Shown: positions 13,080 to 24,960 of the stretch, one piece after another | Numbering within the stretch: the stretch's first letter is position 1 | Layout of the letters: the number at the start of each line of letters is the position of its first letter | Assembly (NCBI RefSeq): GCF_051020955.1 | Contig: NC_135029.1 | Coordinates: 6,032,001-6,096,000, forward strand | Origin: Megalopta genalis | Lineage: Eukaryota > Arthropoda > Insecta > Hymenoptera > Halictidae | Reading direction: 5' to 3' | Length of the DNA stretch: 64,000 nt | Notes under the pieces: model-generated | What the model saw: the letters and a program-made list of their open reading frames with translations, nothing else | Database searches by the model: none | Told to the model about the DNA's origin: nothing | Translations under genes and position numbers: made by a program

Positions 13080-13857
13080 CTCAAGATATCAAATACAGTC
13101 CCAGGAATCATAAAATCCGGGAAACCACGTTACGCGAGATGTTTTCGCGAACAGGATTTCTGCTTTGCAAGAACACGGGCCGGCAGGAATAATTCTTAAT
13201 TTCGATACTTTCTTTTCCAGGCTATTATCTAATTCTTCTGGTAAATTGCGGAATTCGAGTCGAATGAATTACTAAAGGGTCATTAACGAGCCAAGAGGCA
13301 TAAATTCGCGTCTGTTGCCGGTAATACGTAAGGGCGGAGGAAAAGTAGAGGAGAGCGAGACCATGTCGCGGACAAGCGAGCCTGTGGAGGGAACAAGGAA
13401 ACGAAATGATCGCGGTTTACGCTGGTTCTTTTCGGTTGCAGCGGCTGACTTGCTGCCGGTAGGAAAGGAGGACTATTAGAATGTATTATGCATGCGAAAT
13501 GGCGCGGTTTCCTCGAAATCACTGGTGCCACGCCGCTCCCGGATGAAGGAGTTTTGCGGTGACGACGTGGAAGTCTGCCAACCTTAGGTGGGTGGTCTTT
13601 TAGCGGCCGGCGCCCTGTTCCAATGGTGGCTAAAATATTGAAGGAATTATATCGCCCGAAATGCCCGTAACCATTTTAATTATCTATGTACCGTTGCGGC
13701 CCGCCATCGAGCATAAATTCATCACGCGTTTAACAATACATCAAAGTTGCCCGCTACGGAGCCGAAGTCGTGTCGACAAGTCGCCGAAACTGCAGACTTT
13801 TCGAGCATACAGTGACAGAGACAAAGTCGGCTCAGTGTATCAAGCACAAAATAACGT
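13080..13857. other. GC-rich island, no recognised gene
   Basis: GC-rich relative to both sides, with short open frames on both strands and no recognisable domain. It ends immediately before the foldback element at 13858. Confidence 0.5.
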
Positions 13858-14076
13858 TACAGTAAATTCTCCCTGATTTTCCTTCAATTTTCAAGCAAAA
13901 ATGGACAATTTGGGAAGAGGAGATACGCTTATTTGAGCCTCGCGGCTCAGTTTTATAGTTGTCTATTGTTAGCAATTATAAAAACGAGGTGCATGGCTCG
14001 AATAATCGTATCTCTGCTTCTCGAAGTGTCCATTTTTGTTTATAAGCTGAAGGAAAATTAAGGAGAATTTACTATA
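13858..14076. mobile_element. Foldback MITE, copy 1 (TA-CAGT ends)
   Basis: The left end TA-CAGTAAATTCTCC and the right end GGAGAATTTACTA-TA are inverted copies of one another, and the similarity continues inward almost to the centre. Inner blocks include AAAATGGACAATTTGGG on the left and GTGTCCATTTTTG on the right, then GAGCC/GGCTC around a short centre. The whole 219 bases is therefore a long imperfect hairpin. The CAGT terminus and TA target are typical of Tc1/mariner-superfamily elements. Its outer arms have diverged from copies 2 and 3 (TTTTCCTTCAATTTTC instead of AATTCGCGCTCAG). Confidence 0.85.
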
Positions 14077-16550
14077 CATCACCCTGGAAATTGATTTAGG
14101 AGGCAGAAAGCAATACGATCATCATTTTGGTATTCATTTCCGTTGAATTCTTGAGAATTGGTGGTGGTGTTATATGAGATCAAACAAGTAAACATAATTA
14201 GTTGTATGCGAAGCTTAATAGTTTATAATGTGCATGTAGGTTTGCTATCGGCCGACTAAAGTGGATGCTTAATTGCCTCTGCGACAGAACACATTGCATA
14301 TTAATCTTGAAAGATTAAACCACGAAATTAAGCAGTCGAATATTCGATGTACAAATATATTTGTTGACCTTCTTCCGTTGAAAATGATATCTATTGTTTT
14401 CCACGAATTTATTGTCTAATTGACAAATTCGTTTTCACATTTTCATGTAATTCAAATTTATAGATAGATGTGCTTCATAGTGTATTAACTAGATGGTGTT
14501 GAATAATAAGGAAAAGATTTCTCTGTAACAGTAAAATGTTGATGATATAATCTACTTGTTATAAATCATCTTGGGAGATTTTTCCCAATTCCCAATGTTT
14601 CGATGTCCTTTATCGACCCACATCACGTTTAATAGTGTTCCGTGTGCTTATGTGAACAGTAGCCAATAGACTGTGAATTTTATGCATTTATGACAAAAAT
14701 TAGAAGATGAAACGCAAAATTGTGAAAATGTTTTGAAGAGTTTGAAAATACTGTTGCATTGCTATCAACTTATTAAAATTATTACGCAAAGAAATTAATG
14801 ACACTTTCTATATTGCATAATAACAATTTTTATTTTGCATAAAAATCCACGGTCTAGTATTCGCGTCAGAGTTGAAACTGTCAATGTCCAAAATGTCGGA
14901 TGAAAGATTTGAACAGAAATTTAAGATAAAATTGATTAACTTGAATCTACGAAGAACAGAAATGTCACAAGAAATAATAATTATTTCCAAATTCTAATTC
15001 TATCTTCTATAATCTCTCCAAGATTAACAATTATAAAGGAAGATAGCGAGAGAAATATAATATCCTATTAACCATCTATCAACTCCCAACTTTGTTCAGC
15101 AACAAGTGGAAAAACAATGGAGAGATGATTCTGCAGGATCGAGTTAAGACCTAAACAAAACACAACAAACTTAATTGATTGACGAAACAATACTTGTGGA
15201 AGACTCTTGCGATAGACGATCGGTAACGGCGTGTAACCAGTACCTTAATTGGGTCAAACAGCCCTTAATTAGGTCAAACGATTCGTGCTAAGGAATCAAC
15301 GCCGTCCACTTCTAGGAGAAATACCGCTCAATCGGGACGTGTAAATGCCCCTCCTCGATCATCGATCCCGCAACAAGGACATCGTGGTAGAATTGGATGA
15401 TCGGTTCTCCACTATGTCGAACACTGAAAAAGTTCTCTGCCAGCAAGCAAACATTCAACGAGTTTCTGTGAACACGAATAGAACATAAAGTCAACTGTTC
15501 GAAAATATCAGTGACGCTTGTGCTGTAGTTTGTTAACTCGAAGAGTAAGAAAAGTCATTTCTGTTTGCGTTATTTTAGAAATCCAGTACGCTAGTTTTCT
15601 ATTTGCATTTACTGCTAGATAATAATTTCAGAAGTTACTTCAGTACGTTATGCATCGTGTCAATTATCGATGACTGTCGCTATACTTTCCGTTCGGACCG
15701 CGTCAGTCACCAGTGATTGACGGTACATAATATGAAAAATTATATTCTTCAATATGAATAAATTTTTAATAATTTGACGGTTATAAAGAGCATGTAGCTA
15801 AATATTACTTGTTTTACAAAAAGAATGTTTCGCAGAATGTTGTAACGCGGGTTGATCGGCAAAGAAGGCAAAACGCTTAACGCAGATAAGTCGAATCTTT
15901 TATTAAAAATCAATGGGACCGCTTAGTTGATTCTAGAAATGAACTGCATTTTTTCAAAACTGAATAATTTGCATATGTATTAACGCATAATTATTCATTT
16001 CATACGGCTATTTCGAAAATACAGTAAATGACTTTTTAAAAACATTTTGAACAAATGAAATCATAAATAAATCTGCAATTTGTTTAAGCCCATTTTTTTA
16101 GATCACACCGATGCGAAACGGGAATGTAGTGACATTATTTTAAACAACTCTGTGAACTGTTTTCCGAAAAAATGATTTTCCATCCGTCCACTGCTAACAA
16201 AATAGTTGGAAACGATCATGCTAAGTAGGACAGATTTTGACAAAAGTGTAAACATTTTCGTGTATATTTTTCTATCTAACGTTTCTCGATGGACAATGTT
16301 CGGAAGACAATGCAAATGAAAGACAAGATATGAACAGAATCAGAGCGCAAATATCTGCGAAATAAATCTTGACGACGTTAATCTTTTTCTATGTGTCACG
16401 AGCTGAAGACAGTAAAGACAATTCTAGAGAAGACAGTAATATCGTACATCGGGTGCATAACTGTTTTTTCTCTTACGTGTCATATCTGTCTCGCGTCCCT
16501 ATAGAGAAAGTATGGTGCTTCATTTTATACGGCGTGTATAACTTGAAAGT
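14077..16550. other. AT-rich stretch with one MITE
   Basis: Contains the MITE at 14667-14856 and a short direct duplication near 15240-15285 (CTTAATTRGGTCAAAC repeated twice). No gene was recognised. Confidence 0.5.
14667..14856. mobile_element. TA-flanked MITE, copy B
   Basis: The left end TA-GACTGTGAATTTTATGCAT and the right end TGCATAAAAATCCACGGTC-TA are clear inverted repeats about 190 bases apart. This is the best-preserved copy of the family. The interior is AT-rich, has no open frame, and matches copy A. The two-base TA flank points to Tc1/mariner-type mobilisation. Confidence 0.75.
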
Positions 16551-17090
16551 GATCATAAACAGGATTCTCCGGGGAAATGACTTCTGTGCGCCGTTTCTAC
16601 GAGCAGTTTTTTTACGACTACAACGCCGGCGCACGCGTATGCGAAACAACAACTATCCGTTGTAAGAAAAAGTGTGTTGTAAAAACTCGGCAAGATGAAA
16701 TTACCGTGAGCTATACAAGAGGCACCCCGTCTGCGAAGAGTTCCCCCGCATTCTTTTCGCCGTCGTCGTCGCCCTGTTCCAGTCCGCGTTACCCGGCGTC
16801 ATGACGATTTTTCGCCACACCTCGCCGGCTCAATAATCAATTCGAAATTCAGCACGAATTGGCCGGAATTCATTCGTGCCTTTTAAAGCAAAGTCGATTT
16901 CAATCTCCCTCCACCCCGACGACTACCTACGTGCCGCCCTTCCTTGACAAATACGAACAATTTTGAACGTCGCCAGATCAGCTACACGATAATAGGACAA
17001 TTTATTTCACGGCTTAACGTACTGTATTAGATAAGGCCATGACTGATTTCCGTTCCTGCGTCTATAAAGTGCCTTAATTTCACGGAAATA
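16550..17090. other. Moderately GC-rich patch, no recognised gene
   Basis: Short overlapping frames only. A pyrimidine/CG-rich run lies near 16740-16800. Confidence 0.45.
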
Positions 17091-17173
17091 CGTTATGCTA
17101 CACCCGGACACCGTGATCATCGCACCGACCGACTCGAATGTCATTTATTGTAATTTATCACTGGAATGTTGCG

Positions 17174-17407
17174 ATTCAATGCTTAATCAATTTCATTCTT
17201 ATTGTTTCATTAAGTACACTTTGGTGATACAATCGAGAATAAAATTAACTGGTATTGAAAATATTTTTTATTTCATGATTCAAGAGAGAAATTCAATGCT
17301 TAATCAATTTCATTTTTATTCTTTCATTAAGTACACTTTGGTGATACAATCGAGAATGAAATTAACTGGTATTGAAAATATTTTTTATTTCATGATTGAA
17401 GAGAGAA
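17174..17407. repeat. 117-bp tandem duplication, two copies
   Basis: A segment starting ATTCAATGCTTAATCAATTT at 17174 recurs at 17291 with only a few substitutions. The second copy ends at about 17407. Because 117 is divisible by three, an open frame (17095-17412) runs through both copies and carries a repeated peptide. The near identity shows a recent duplication. No protein function is suggested. Confidence 0.9.
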
Positions 17408-17409
17408 AT

Positions 17410-20165
17410 TGAAAAGAAAAGGATTCAGAGAAAAATTTAATTTGTTTCGTGAATTGTATTCCATTTTGTACTTTCTTATCTTTTAGAGATTTTGACGCTC
17501 TGCAATGTAGATACAAATTAAATCCAGCGTCAGTATGGTACAAAAATGGTCAGTATGGTCACGTGATAAGTGTGGTGGAGTATTGCGTACCCCAATAAAT
17601 TTCTTTAACAACATGTTTAAAGAAATGATTTTAATGAAAAAATGTTTAATTAAAATAATACATTTGTTAATAATCTAATAATAAATACAAGGACATGCGT
17701 TATGCACTATTATTATTATTATTATTAATATTGTCATTTTGTTTAAAGCAGGTTAATAATTTAAAAATTATCATCGACGCCGGGATAAACACATCTCCAA
17801 GTGCGTAAATATTCACAAGGTATTAATCGATACAATTGTTACCGAAAATATCAACTTTAACGTTAAACACAATTGAAAAAAATGTTTGGAAAAGTGTTAC
17901 TAACAATAATGTCGATTCTTTGCACGTCATAACAATTATTTTCTATCGATATCTTTTCGTTTTCATCGTATACAAAATTTGGGTGTACAAAATGTGACAA
18001 TACTAATCAATTGCCTTAAATTAACAAGATGTAGTTTATATGTAACAAATATTTACAAGCGAACTAAGTAAGCGCTAAAAATCACTTCTGAACTCGTTCA
18101 ATGAATTGCGAGCTCACCCTCTTCTTTAACCATTAATAATTTCTGAGCCATAAAAATAGTATTTTAAATTTAGTATCATTGAAAAGTGGAATCAGTTATT
18201 ACACGTAATGGAAGAACATTAAACCGTTTCAAAGAGAATCTTAGCGATCGTAATGGAACGCAGAACACATAATAATAATCCTGAATGCGATGCCACGTGG
18301 GACGGCCAATGAGAAAGAGTCCTGAAAGGGTCTACTGCCGAAGTTATTTTAAATAAACGTGGGGAGCAGATTTCGTTCTTGCCTCTGTGGAGGTTAGGCG
18401 ATTCTCTCTGCCTCCTTTTCGCGTTCGCACGAAAAGTTCGGCAGTACGGAACGTTTTGGTACACCTGGGAATTATTGGGAGGAAAGTTGGGGAAAGCAGT
18501 TTTCGAAACGGCAGGAAATAGAAGTAATTTTAAAATACCATGTGGAATTTTTTCGGATTCCAAAAAGTCTGCACTGGCGGAACGACATTTTAGGAAGCAT
18601 AACTACAGTGGAATCACAAATCGCAGTTTAATTCGGACCATCTTAATTTTCCGTTAAATAAGTGCACTGCTAAATTGTGTGAAATACGTTCCAAACTGAT
18701 AGAGATTCTATAATCTTTATCCTCATTTTTTGATAGAATATATTTATTTCTAAAGTATAACTTATTAATTTCACTGTTTTTACTTTTTCCTCTGTATAGC
18801 AGTATTGTCATTTTCTTTATCAAGAAATCAGAACTTTCAACATTTATACTGTTTTAGGAACTGTGATATTTTTTATTTATCTATAATTCTAGTATAGTTT
18901 CATTGTTTAAAGTATGAGATCACAAATAGAACTTAATTGATCAACTTGAAACGAAACTAGCCGTATTTTAATCGATGAACTGCGGATTTTTATTTATTTA
19001 TGGCATGTGCAAGTTTGTAAAATTCAACAAGCCGATCATGCTAGCGAAAGGTAATTGCTTTATTAATTTATGGTCACGACAAATGAATCGTTTATGCAAT
19101 TAATTTCAACACAAGCATGAACGCTAAAGTCGACATATTAGAATTAGAAATAAAAGGACCTAGTTACAATATAATATTTTGAAGACGTAGATATGAATCG
19201 CAGGCATAAGTTGACAATAATGATCGCAGACAGATTTGCCAATTATAAATCATTAAGTTTCCTTTGGATAATTGTGGAATCAGGATTTAAAAAAGTACAT
19301 TGCATTGTAGGTATTGTTATCCATGTATATAGAATCTGTACATCGAAGTGCTTTTGTTGGAATTTTGTATTTATCATCTTGTCGGGTACGCTCTAACTTT
19401 TAGGATCTCTCTTTCTCATTAGCGTTCAACACCTTTTCACAATTTTATACGGAGTCAGTCGACGAAAAACCTCCTATCGTTGCAACTCTCGTGATGGAAT
19501 CACCCGATACCTGCCAGCCAAGTAAAATATACCGAAGATCGTTGAGAATGTTCCGACGACGATTGCACGGACGTCGCTGTCGATCACGGCCCGATCCAGA
19601 CGATTCACATTGCGATGTGTACATGGGTGTGAAATTCCTTATTTCAATTCAATGGTCTCTGAATCTAAACGAGAAAATTGTTCTACCAAACTGCGGAAGC
19701 TTACAAATTCATAGGAAACGCAATCGTGTGAATTCTAGTAGAACATGTTTTCAAGAAATTAAAAATGCCTTGGATACTAGCGAAAACATCCAACGAAACA
19801 ATATCATAAAAATCTTGTTATCATGAATCATTTGTTATTAGCTTAATTTCTCGATTTTATAATCCACGCGTTAGCTTATGGTCACCTCATTTCGAATTAT
19901 ATTTAGTTCGACGAAATCTTTAAAACTGCGAATACTCGCACGAGCATTTCGCTTGTAACCTGATTGCGTGCGAACGATCTAATCATTCCACCGATACACG
20001 AATTTTGATTTCATAAATTAGTTTTACTCTCGTAATCAGAGATAACCGTAATAAAATGCCATACCGAATGAAATATTCCTAACCTAAAATAGATTCATTA
20101 ACACCGAAGTTAAAAGTCTGATTAAGAAAGCGTGCAAATGTGACTTGATGCTTACAGTTCACGGA
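17410..20165. other. AT-rich stretch with (ATT)n and one MITE
   Basis: Holds an (ATT)6-type microsatellite at 17708-17726 and the MITE at 18976-19162. A slightly GC-richer, Arg-rich open interval near 19459-19626 was considered as an exon but not accepted. Confidence 0.5.
18976..19162. mobile_element. TA-flanked MITE, copy C (degraded)
   Basis: The left end AACTGCGGATTTTTATTTAT and a degraded right end (ATAAAAGGACC-TA) match the terminal motif of copies A, B and D. The left TA has become TG. The call rests on motif and spacing, so it is weaker than copy B. Confidence 0.45.
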
Positions 20166-20169
20166 GAAA

Positions 20170-20482
20170 TATTGGGTTGGCACTCCCATTTTTATGATAT
20201 CCGTAAATGTTATATTATAAAATTATTATTATTATTATTATTATTATGTTATTTTTTATTATCCGTGAATGTTAGCAACTGGACAAATTGAATGCAGCGG
20301 TCAAGGAAAAGCGACTTTACGGTCAATCGTAAAGGTGTCATTTTCCACCAGGCAAAAATTGATGGATATTGGTTGGGAATTGACGTTACACCCACCATAT
20401 AGCTCTGATCTCGCGCCATCGGATTATCACTTATTTCGATCCCTGGTCAACTCCCTTCGTGGTAAGACTTTTAATGATGATG
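20170..20482 (+). mobile_element. Truncated mariner deletion derivative (mellifera type)
   Basis: It starts with TA-TTGGGTTGGC, the same terminus as the element at 60396. About 37 bases of the terminal region are then missing compared with that copy. Next come the shared subterminal sequence, an (ATT)n run, and a jump into the 3' part of the transposase frame. It breaks off after the codons for FNDD, so the 3' terminal repeat is absent. The (ATT)n run at 20222-20247 belongs to the element, because the 60-kb copy has it too. Confidence 0.9.
20278..20482 (+). pseudogene. Mariner transposase fragment, catalytic part broken
   Basis: After the words STRQKLMDIGWELTLHP the frame carries the mariner signature SSDLAPSDYHLF, which keeps the third catalytic Asp of the DD34D triad. 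A deletion of about 35 bases near 20343 removes the DNARPHT block with the second Asp and shifts the frame. The first Asp region is absent altogether. It is a dead remnant that cannot encode an active transposase. The sibling at 60468-60845 kept the DNARPHT block, so this deletion arose after the two copies separated. Confidence 0.9.
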
Positions 20483-20639
20483 ATTCATAAATAAGTGAAC
20501 ATATTACTGGCTACTATTCAATGCATTCTAAAAATCTACGATTCAAGGCTGAGGATTTATCTTACTTTTGTCAATAAAAATAGATCAAAAAATGCCCAAA
20601 TAGTACATTCTGAGATTGTTCTAATGCAACGCAGTCATT

Positions 20640-21340
20640 AAGATGCTGATAACCAGATTTCCAGTAAGCAATGTGTCAACAAATTGTGAAGTTAAAGCGA
20701 AAAACCCTCTTCACATGCTCACTTTGGACTGCAGCAAGGGGCTTGGAAGGGAAGACTGCGAACAGTTAAATCGACACGTCCGACGCTATAGTCCCTTTGT
20801 CATTCCCTTGTCCAATCCGTCGTACTTTAATCGCGAACGGTACACGTAACGAAGGGAAATAATTCGTTCCAGCGGCAATTTCGAAAGTTGTCGGCATGAT
20901 CGTATCTTCGTATCGCAGGCAAAAAGGATTCCGCTTCTCGTGCACGTATGGGGTGTATCGACGGCGATTCGTTTCGCTTTAAGCCCGTTCGCTCGATCCC
21001 CTCGGGGCTCAAAATGATCCCCGATAACTGGAAGCAGCCCGATACGTGGCGGATAAGTTCGTAAGGTCGTTCGAGCTGAGCTTTTCAGTCGTGCAGTAAG
21101 GTTGAAGATGTAGTGAAAGGCGCACGGCGGAATGGCTTCGTTATGCGTGCCGTGTCGCGAGCCATTCGCCGGTTTGAAAAAATATTTGCCGAACCACCGC
21201 GGCGAGTACTGTAACTCGCAAACGTCTCGCGTTTGATACACCGCTCGGACCGCGGAAATCGAATTGCTCTATTTGCGATAAACGGAGAGCTCTCGCTATT
21301 TCATTTTGCCAAAGTCTTCGGCGCCGGGTTTCCGTTAAAA
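20640..21340. other. GC-rich island, no recognised gene
   Basis: Contains a 151-codon minus-strand open frame (20786-21241) without a recognisable domain. Open frames on the other strand overlap it. I treat it as chance, though an exon inside cannot be excluded. Confidence 0.45.
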
Positions 21341-23260
21341 GAGATATAACATCAGAATGTTGCTTGCCTCTTCAAGCTTCTGCTTCTTGGAATTGTTTAT
21401 TTCTATATCGAATTTCGAAGCAAAATATCTTCAGCATTTCGATAGCAATATCTGTGAACACTTTAGCAACTCCTAAAATCAAAAACAGTTGCAAAATAAC
21501 ACAAGAGTACAAAGGTAAGATTTGTTGATTTTAATGCTACATTTTCTTAGAACAACTTCTTCCTATTTTCACTTTGAAAGCAAAATATTTTCGATACTTC
21601 GATAGGAATTTCTGTTAATGTGTTAATATAATATAATATAAGTGTAATATAATAATATAATATATATAATATAAATAATAATATAATAATATAATAAAAT
21701 AATATAAGTGTACAAAGTTAAGATTTATTGTAACAATTGCTTTCCTAACTGTAAATCTTAATAATACTTGGCTTCAATCGATTCGAATAAATTCAAATTT
21801 GAGAACAAAATTTCGTCAGTTGTGTATGGAAATGTAACACTGGAAATGTTAATTTCTAGAGAAATTATGTAAGTTGAAATTGTTGTACAAGATAAAGTAG
21901 TACGAACAATTATGTATTTTATGATATTTATGTAGCCACAGTTGGATAAATAAAATGCAGAAAAGCTGACTTAACAATATAAGTATTAAATGTATAACGC
22001 AACACACGTACATTACTTTTTCAGAGATTTAAAAGTGATCTGCATTATTTTTCGTACATTCGTGTTCTGTCTTGTGCCTAAGTGACTAATTCCTTCTGAA
22101 AATGTTTGATATGAAATTAATACAACGAAATTATGAATGAATTTAAAAAAAATGTTAAACAAAATTTATTAAATTAAAAAATTAAAAAGAAGCTCACGTT
22201 TGAGACGTTTCTGTTCAGTTTTTATTTTCATTCATTTCATTTGATTTCTATTAGCATTAATTATATACGCTCTCCAAATACAACTGGAAATTATGGCTAA
22301 TCATCAATTTCATAGGCAGTGCTTTACGTTTAAGAGAAAAACCTAGAAGTTTTTCAAAGTGATGGATGGCTGTTCTAGGTCGACAACGCTCAAGCCAACA
22401 GCGCCCTTTTAATTTAAGAATTTCTTGCCAAGAAAAATTCCTGCTGCACCTCGGCCTGCTTAATTCTCAGATCCCGCGTCCCTAATTTTATCCTCCGGAA
22501 TTAAAATGAGGCAGCAAGAAAAGGAATATATGCTATTCACAAAATTAGAGTAAGTAACGGCGTTGAATTTGGCAACGAATTTAGCGTGTTCAATAAAGCA
22601 AGCGCATAAGAAACGTATTAAAATAAAACAATACTATAACCAATGTTAGATAATCATTCGAAAAAGTGGCAGATATTAATTTAATACTTTTAATAATTTA
22701 ATACCTGTAAGAATGACCGGTTTCATACTTTCGATCTTGATAAATTGTTGACATTATGCAAACTGTTTTGTAGAGAATGATTCAATAAGTTTCTTAATTA
22801 AAAGCACAGATCATAGTAGCAATAGCAAGTCTAAATAAATGTTATTTATATGACGCGACACGTATCAGTCAATTTTAAAGCTTGGTGATTTAGCGCTAAA
22901 CCGTGTGACCATTTTCAAACATTTCATCAGTGAAGAAAACGAACGTTTCAATAAAATTGCCAGCTTCCACTTAAAAAATTTTTCAGTCGTAGAATTGATT
23001 AGCTCCAAGAATCATGCCGGTGCACTCTCGCGATTCGAAATTTCGTTTGAGTCGAAAGTGAAATGCAATAGAAACGTAAAGTTCGTGTGCACTTCTGAAT
23101 TTTACATGAGGAAAAGAAGTGCTTTCAAAAGTAGAGCTGAATAATGTAATCGCGGTTTTCTACGAAGGAGTTTATTTCAAAAAGACAGAAGGTCGGAATA
23201 TATGGGTCGTCAAAATCGTCCCTTCCTCGAAAGTATTTCATTCTGATAACACAAAACGAT
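21340..23260. other. AT-rich stretch with TA-rich simple repeats
   Basis: A run of AATAT/ATAATA repeats occupies about 21625-21712. Nothing else was recognised. Confidence 0.5.
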
Positions 23261-23477
23261 TATAACACTAGGATTACACGTCAAACTGACGTGTGCCGAA
23301 CTTTTAAATTCACGATTATCGAAATTGCAAAGTTACGTTTGTGGAGAATTTATTCAACGTTTCATTGAACATATGTTAGGATAAAAATCGTTAAAAAATG
23401 TAAATAAATATATGCTTGCTGCTTTCACGAAGTAATATAAAACAGCTGCTGTTAGCGCTTCGTAAACATAGTGATAA
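23261..23477. mobile_element. Degraded inverted-repeat element of TTAA-type
   Basis: The left end AACACTAGGATTACACG, followed by a perfect subterminal hairpin ACACGTCA-AAC-TGACGTGT, is matched by a degraded inverted right end CGTAAACATAGTGATAA. The ends resemble those of the TTAA-flanked elements at 35909 and 36703 (AACACTAAACCT). It abuts the element that begins at 23480. The boundaries and family are inferred from short motifs. Confidence 0.5.
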
Positions 23478-23479
23478 CA

Positions 23480-23929
23480 TTAACCCTTTGCACTCGGAAG
23501 ATTTTTCTGATAGACCAATCAGCAACTCGATGCAACAACTGTAATTTTGCTATACGGTGTTGAATAGAATTACAGTAATTCCTTCCTAATTCGCGCTCAG
23601 ATTGTGCAAAAAATGGACAATTTCAGAAGGGCAGATATGATTCATCGAGCCTTATGGCTCGTTTTTACAGTTACCGATTGTCAACAACTATAAAAACGAG
23701 CGGCATGTCTCGAATAATCGCATACCCTTTTCCCAAATTGTCCATTTTTGTGCGCAATCTGAGCGCGAATTAGGGAAAAATAACTGTAAAAGTCATGCTC
23801 TGCGAAATTTAATAATTAACAAATAAAAGACTTCGAGTTTGCGTTTCTATATTTTACGCGATTACCTTGGAATATTTGTAATTTATTGTCGCCGTATCGG
23901 CGATATGCAAGTGTAAAGTGTCAATTTAA
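23480..23929. mobile_element. Probable piggyBac-like MITE interrupted by a foldback element
   Basis: The left end TTAA-CCCTTTGCACTCGG has the form of piggyBac-type termini and matches the ends of the intact element at 57662-57908. A degraded inverted counterpart (GCAAGTGTAAAGTGTCAA) lies at 23907-23924, near a TTAA at 23926. The foldback element at 23571-23788 sits inside, so it arrived later. The right boundary is tentative. Confidence 0.5.
23571..23788. mobile_element. Foldback MITE, copy 2 (TA-CAGT ends)
   Basis: The ends TA-CAGTAATTCC and GGGAAAAATAACTG-TA are inverted repeats. The arms continue as AATTCGCGCTCAGATTG and CAATCTGAGCGCGAATT, then AAAATGGACAATTT and AAATTGTCCATTTTTG, then GAGCC...GGCTCG and CGAGC..., around a short centre with GATTGTCAAC. 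Practically the entire 218 bases is self-complementary. It is nested in the element at 23480. Confidence 0.9.
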
Positions 23930-24049
23930 AAATAATAATAATCTGAAAATGATAATTTGAAAACGATAATCTCCTGCCTGCGATCGCGGGCACAGCAAAC
24001 AAGAAAATAGCAAAACCTACAAACATTGGTGAGAGAAAGTGTTTTTAGT

Positions 24050-24960
24050 GTCCTTCTTTCTGAAAGTACGGCCAGCTGCAACCCCGAGCCGTATTGCGTC
24101 GTCGTAAAATAATACCAGCCGAAAGTTCAACGGATTTGACTTCTTACGTGTTTAATTGAAAGCCCTCGAAAGTTTTGGTCTCATAATTAAAATCAGCGGA
24201 AGACAGAAGGTACCCGTACATCAAAGCTCTGGGAGATCTTGAAGGAGGAGAGCCGGTAATATCTAACGGCGGGGCTCTATATCTGAAGCGCGATGGCCGC
24301 ACGCTGCGCCAGAACCACCTTTTAATTATTATCGCCGTAACTTTGGAACCCTCGTAAAATATTTGTTTCAATTTCCAGGCGACGACGTCGTTGCAGCCGC
24401 AGTCACTACCACTAATGTACAGTCGGGGCTGACCGAGGCCAGCAAGGCATAACGCGCTAGCGTTACGAGGCTGACGTCGGATAGCGCGGCAGCAACGAGT
24501 ACGGCCGTCAACGACTTTATGAGTTGTTAAGTGAAACTGCGCCCACCGCGAAACGAATAAGCAGCTCGTCGATAAAAATCGAATGACCGAATGAAATTCC
24601 ATAGATTCCTCTCCGCGGATAAATCTACGATCATCGAGTGTCGTTTTAGCGTCGGCAAATATTTTGCTTCCTCGTCGTTCAAGCCTGAACAGATATCTGC
24701 TACCAACGATTAGATATTACAACCACCTTCCGGTGGTTTTTTGATGATACCATTAATACATTAACCTCTTAATTCTCCATATCAAGTCGCCGCCCGTGGG
24801 CCAAATCTAGTTCATTCCCACTCTTACGGCCTTCCATGGATCGTCCCTCGCACATTCATGCGACACGAGTATATGACATTGTTTCTTCTGTGCTCCACGC
24901 GGAGCTTATGTTGTGTGCAGCAATATCCAGTGGAGCTTGTGGCCCGCGGCCGAAATAATA
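24050..24960. other. GC-rich island, no recognised gene
   Basis: Includes a 152-codon minus-strand open frame (24144-24602) without recognisable motifs. A small stem-loop followed by a T-run (ACCACC-TTCC-GGTGGT-TTTTT, 24723-24743) resembles a bacterial terminator but has no such role here. Confidence 0.45.

Noticed and set aside
19459..19626. Arg-rich open interval between a possible CAG acceptor and a GTGTGA donor
   Set aside because: The acceptor lacks a good pyrimidine tract, the donor is weak, and no family was recognised.
20786..21241. 151-codon minus-strand open frame
   Set aside because: No known motif, overlapped by other frames, and its composition follows the GC-rich island.
24144..24602. 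152-codon minus-strand open frame
   Set aside because: No domain recognised and no supporting splice or start context.
24723..24743. Stem-loop plus T-run resembling a rho-independent terminator
   Set aside because: The sequence is eukaryotic; a 6-bp stem with T-run is expected by chance at this scale.
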